A stretch of DNA of 42,623 bases from Tritrichomonas foetus. Its lineage: Eukaryota > Parabasalia > Tritrichomonadida > Tritrichomonadidae. Below, piece after piece: positions 39,395 to 42,623 of this stretch. Both the position numbers and the translations under genes were made by a program. Location: NCBI GenBank assembly GCA_001839685.1, contig MLAK01000639.1:1-42623 (forward strand), given 5' to 3'. Below the pieces are notes generated by a model, which was not told the origin of the DNA, made no database searches, and saw only the letters and a list, made by a program, of their open reading frames with translations. Positions within the stretch are counted from its first letter, which is position 1. Every line of letters begins with the position of its first letter.

Positions 39395-39758
39395 ATAAAA
39401 TGTTTGAATTTTCTTGAATTTTTACTTTTATTTTTATGTTTTCTTACAGTATTCAATAAATGATTCTTTCTTTCTCTTGAAAATAATAAACTTGGACAAA
39501 ACGAAAACACTCGCAAGAAACCAGCCTATTTTGTCTCATAACATTTGCTTTGTGTTGTAATATAAGCTGGTATTTCTCCATCAAAAAATGTAGGAACGAA
39601 TGATCAATATAATAATATATCGACACAGGTCAATTCATCTTCTGAGTGTTACTTTTTTGCTTCATTGTAAAAAAAGAATAAAAATTATGAATAACAATGA
39701 ATAAAAACGGCAGCATGAAGATAAAATTGATGAAGATGAAGAAAAAGAATTTTCATTT
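39395..39758. other. Intergenic spacer
   Basis: About 360 bases between the RPGRIP1L-like stop and the broken BTB/F5-8C gene, with polyadenylation-like AATAAA at the upstream stop. No gene or repeat was seen. Confidence 0.5.
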
Positions 39759-41082
39759 ATGCTAGATCCTTCCCAAATTTTTCATGTTCTTTTTCAAAAT
39801 ATAAACAAGATTTCATTTTTATCGTAAACAACAAACAATATTTTACTACAAGAATAATCGCAGATATTTTATCACCAATTATCAGCAATCTTCATTATCA
39901 AGATACTACTATTTCAGAATATTAAATTAACGCAAGCATAAAAGGTGATTTTCAACTTGTTTTAGATATATTTAATTTTGAAAAACAAAAAATACTCACG
40001 AAAAGGGATTAAATTTATCAATGAAATTTTCTTTCATCTTGGAAATTATACTTATTTTAAAATCAATTTGAAGTATCGGGATTCAATTACGATTAATAAT
40101 GTAGTTCACAGAATTCAAGATAAATTATTATTTCATTCACCCATTGCCAATTCAATCAACAATCAGAATCTTAATCCTCATTCGATTGATGATGCAGCTT
40201 CTATTCAACAATATCTAGAAGAAGAAATATTATTTGCTTCATCACATTTCTATGAAATATCAGAGAAAGATCTAGAAAAGATAAAATTTTCTATAATTGA
40301 ATTAATTTTAAAAAATCAACAACTCAGTATTTCAAATGAAGATTCATTATTTTCATTAATATTATCTTTGTATCTGAAAGATAATTCATTTGGAGTATTA
40401 TTTGAATACATTGAATTTCAAAATTTTAGTCCAAATTCTATTGAACAATTTATTAAACATTATGATTTATGTGATATTAATTTATCGATTTTGTCATCCA
40501 TTTGTAAACGATTATGTGAAGTTGTCAAAAAGAAACCACAAGAATCCTGTAATAACAAAGGATATTCGAATATACATTTAATTTCCTATAATAACCAAAA
40601 CTTTAAAGGAATTTATAAGAAAAGAATATGAAAAAACCGAAAAGTTCACCATAAATGAATTTATTGAAGTTCAAACTTCGTCATGTGAAAATGAGAAAAG
40701 TAATCCATTCACAACAATTGAACCATTTAAAAATAATGACACTTATTTTGCCACATTTAACATAGAAAATCAATGGATTTCATATCATTTTAAAAAATCG
40801 AAAGTTAAACTAACACACTATCAGTTAAGAACATTTCCTGTAACTGCGAATCATTTAAAGAATTGGGTTATCGAAATATCGAATGATGGCCAAAGTTGGG
40901 AAAAAATTGATAAGCAAACAAACTGTTCTCTTTTAAATGGAAAATATAATTATTCAACATTTCCGATCCAAAAAACCGTTGATTATTGTCACTACATTCG
41001 AATTCGGAATAATGGATATAATTGGAGCAATTGCAATTATTTAGTATTGAAATCTATTGAATTTTATGGTTCATTAAAATAA
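39759..41082 (+). pseudogene. Broken BTB/BACK-like plus F5/8 type C (discoidin) domain gene
   Basis: Pieces of one protein appear in successive frames. About 39806-39990 encodes a BTB-like start (DFIFIVNNKQYFTTRII, then GDFQLVLDIFNFEKQ) containing a TAA at 39923-39925. A shift at about 39985 leads to 40000-40607, a BACK-like helical region (SPNSIEQFIKHYDLCDINLS). A one-base surplus at the AAAGGAA at 40605-40611 then moves the frame to 40609-41082, an F5/8C domain (INEFIEVQTSS, WVIEISNDGQSWEKID, then HYIRIRNNGYNW, VLKSIEFYG). BTB-BACK-F5/8C-like proteins are a large trichomonad family, possibly adaptors or carbohydrate binders. Three lesions make expression of the full product unlikely. The extreme 5' end and start are unclear. 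Confidence 0.75.
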
Positions 41083-41199
41083 GCATTCGTAATTCGAAAG
41101 GTGTTCATTAATCCATTTAAATACTGCTTTTATTTTATCATTTCTAAAACATATAAATGTTTTCAATAACTTGATTCTTTTTCTCTCATTATTACCCTA

Positions 41200-41221
41200 G
41201 TGTGTGTGCGCGCGAGCACAC
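41200..41221. repeat. Alternating purine-pyrimidine GT/GC tract with small inverted repeat
   Basis: 41200-41214 alternates strictly (GTGTGTGTGCGCGCG), a pattern known to favour Z-DNA. GTGTGC (41204-41209) and GCACAC (41216-41221) can pair around a six-base loop. This GC-rich patch is exceptional in the AT-rich spacer. Confidence 0.75.
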
Positions 41222-41253
41222 GAATGTCGGCATCTCAAAAGATTTAAATATAA

Positions 41254-41358
41254 CATATTCATTATAACCTATTCATTACAGCACATTCATTATAACATAT
41301 TCATTGCAGCACATTCATTATAAAACATTCATTATAACACATTCATTACAACATATTA
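41254..41358 (+). repeat. 14-bp tandem repeat (consensus CACATTCATTATAA)
   Basis: Seven consecutive 14-base units from 41254 to 41351 (for example CATATTCATTATAA, CACATTCATTATAA, AACATTCATTATAA), then a degenerate partial unit. Units differ at only a few fixed positions, with ATTCATT constant. It is a noncoding minisatellite likely to vary in copy number. Confidence 0.93.
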
Positions 41359-41389
41359 CTTCGGAAAACAAAATATATTCAGAAAAAAG

Positions 41390-41421
<32 letters not shown>
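41390..41421 (+). repeat. A32 homopolymer tract
   Basis: Run of 32 A, preceded by A-rich sequence, just downstream (3') of the Rab-like gene. It is the second longest homopolymer of the window after 31737-31790. Confidence 0.9.
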
Positions 41422-41428
<7 letters not shown>

Positions 41429-41521
41429 CAATCGAATTTTTAGGAATATAAAACCAACTAAAACGAAGTAAAGTTAAAACCATTACTAAGCAAATTTCTC
41501 AATGCACTTTAGCGGCTCAAC

Positions 41522-42280
41522 TTATTTACAACATCCTTTCTTCTTCTTCTTTGATCCATTGTCTTCTGCCAAATTGACAGTTTGTGGTGCAGTTTCCGTT
41601 GTTGAAACGTTGTCAAAAATCGAGACTTGGGGCTTGTGTGTTTGGCCCTTTCTTTTCTCTTGTGCAGTGAGCAACGCATAGAAGCCAATACGCTTCATTA
41701 ATTCGGTTGTATTCAAAGCTTCTTTTGAAGAAGTCTTGAAGTATTCCATTTGGTTTTCTTCTGCAAATTTGCGAATCTCAGATTCGCTGACTGTTTGCTT
41801 GAGGTCTGACTTGCAGCCTATGAGGAAGAGGGACGAAAAGGATGAGGTGATGTCAAGAAATCTGGCCTTCCAGTTATTCAAATTAGCCAAGGTTTCTGGT
41901 CGCGTCAAATCGAAGCAGAATAAAGCGATTTCTGCCGATCTACAGTAGTGTAAACTAACTGAATTATATTCCTCTTGTCCGGCGAGATCCCAAACTTGTA
42001 ACGTAGACTTGTTTCCGTTGATGACGAAATCGCATTTGATGAAGCTGGCGCCAACTGTCGCTAAATATGATGAACTAAACTCGTCGTATATCATTCTGGT
42101 CGTAAGGCAGGTTTTACCGACAGCGCTGTCACCGAGCAAAATAATTTTCAAATTTGGGACATTCGTTAAATTAAATTGGCTTAAGGCTTCTTGATTGAAA
42201 TTTGGATGAGCAACAAAGTAGTCTCCTTTTTCAGGGACATTCACAATATTATAATCGACATTTTGTCTCTTTGATGTCAT
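41522..42280 (-). CDS. Rab-like small GTPase with N-terminal extension
   Basis: 252 residues from the ATG at 42280. A longer frame to 42340 would need a GTG start. A ~42-residue extension precedes the GTPase core. P-loop GDSAVGKT is at 50-57, switch I LATVGASF with Thr75, and switch II WDLAGQE at 97-103 with the catalytic Gln102. The base-recognition motif is GCKSDL (155-160), with Cys156 in place of the usual Asn, and the G5 motif is TSSK. The C-terminus is Lys-rich and ends KGCCK, so the paired Cys are one residue from the end, unlike the usual CC, CXC or CCXX. It is probably prenylated and membrane-associated in vesicle traffic. Subfamily is not clear; the VGASF switch recalls the Rab5/21/22 group. 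The Cys substitution might lower nucleotide affinity. Confidence 0.9.
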   Translation of the reverse strand: MTSKRQNVDYNIVNVPEKGDYFVAHPNFNQEALSQFNLTNVPNLKIILLGDSAVGKTCLTTRMIYDEFSSSYLATVGASFIKCDFVINGNKSTLQVWDLAGQEEYNSVSLHYCRSAEIALFCFDLTRPETLANLNNWKARFLDITSSFSSLFLIGCKSDLKQTVSESEIRKFAEENQMEYFKTSSKEALNTTELMKRIGFYALLTAQEKRKGQTHKPQVSIFDNVSTTETAPQTVNLAEDNGSKKKKKGCCK

Positions 42281-42623
42281 TTTCTTTTTATGCGATAGCT
42301 GATTAAATTTATAGAAGGTGAAATAACCGGTGAATTTCACTTATTTCTTTTTGAACGTTTATTATAAACTGATGATATTGAATTATCACAAAAAGTTTGT
42401 GAGGAAATTTTAATATCATCATATAGTATGTACGTCGAAAATTGCTAACACATATTTTTATTCAAAACAGACCCATATTTGAACACCTTAACTTCATTTA
42501 TAAATTCTTATAATTTAAATCATGAATGAACAATTTTTGATTTCATTGATTTTATTCATTTTTGCTTCATTGATTCTTAAAAATGAATCATCGAAGGAAC
42601 AAAAATAAATTTAAAATATGTCA
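42281..42623. other. Upstream region of the Rab-like gene, window end
   Basis: 343 bases of AT-rich sequence with no supported gene. GAACGTTTATTATAAA at about 42352-42367 loosely resembles the sequence around the BBS2 start but in the opposite orientation, and is not counted as the same element. Confidence 0.5.

Larger units (their letters stand above)
41083..41521. other. Repeat-bearing spacer
   Basis: 439 bases between the pseudogene and the Rab-like 3' end. It contains an alternating GT/GC segment, a 14-bp tandem array and an A32 tract, listed separately. No gene was seen. Confidence 0.55.

Noticed and set aside
40805..40830. ACTAACACAC sequence resembling the trichomonad 3' splice signal
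   Set aside because: It encodes conserved residues of the F5/8C domain and has no matching donor upstream.
42281..42340. Longer N-terminus for the Rab-like GTPase
   Set aside because: It would start at GTG; an ATG lies at 42280.
1..42623. Ciliate-type code or prokaryotic origin
   Set aside because: All three stops end clear genes, and Prp19, MED6, BBS2 and a spliceosomal intron show a nuclear eukaryotic genome with the standard code.

Overview
The window looks like nuclear DNA of a parabasalid flagellate (Trichomonas/Tritrichomonas-like). It is AT-rich with short AT-rich spacers. Genes are compact and almost all intronless, and TAA, TAG and TGA all act as stops. Two starts are preceded by a TCATTA initiator-like element. 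There is a complete mariner transposon, a broken member of a BTB/BACK/F5-8C-like family typical of trichomonads, and a gene with a 23-nt intron whose signals resemble trichomonad introns. Species cannot be fixed from sequence alone. No tRNA, rRNA or CRISPR array was seen.

Layout. 1-394: poor-quality contig end. 395-7748 (+): GAF-domain/cyclic-nucleotide-phosphodiesterase-like protein, an unknown protein with a PAH-like segment, and Prp19. 8100-9385: intact mariner. About 9.5-11.2 kb: decayed coding-like DNA. 11490-16928 (-): unknown 682-aa protein, BBS2, small basic protein without an ATG. 17010 (+): SP-RING (PIAS/Siz-type) SUMO ligase. 18190-18469: MITE-like element. 18625-19272 (-): Mediator subunit 6. 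19550-22214 (+): LRR protein with a hexapeptide-repeat tail crossing an assembly gap; the correct frame changes across the gap. 22490-27333 (-): TBCCD1 and an importin-beta-like protein. 27755-30823 (+): Cdc48/p97-like protein with one degenerate AAA module and a long disordered tail carrying seven NPF and three DPF motifs. 30965-31368 (-): spliced small gene. 31960-33462 (-): VPS9-like protein. 35130-36083 (-): PP2A-group phosphatase. 36.3-37.2 kb: Tc1-like transposase relic. 37556-39394 (+): coiled-coil/C2 protein resembling RPGRIP1L. 39.76-41.08 kb: BTB/BACK/F5-8C pseudogene. 41.2-41.4 kb: simple repeats. 41522-42280 (-): Rab-like GTPase.

Themes. Three genes point to flagella and basal bodies (BBS2, TBCCD1, RPGRIP1L-like). 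BBS2 and its 208-codon neighbour share an identical 13-bp upstream element, with weaker copies before the phosphodiesterase-like gene. Several others serve nuclear functions (Prp19, SP-RING ligase, MED6, importin) or membrane traffic (VPS9-like, Rab, NPF/DPF-tailed AAA protein). The genes do not form an operon; they are single transcription units on both strands. The most unusual items are the AAA-NPF/DPF fusion, the 23-nt intron gene, and the phosphodiesterase homologue with altered catalytic positions.
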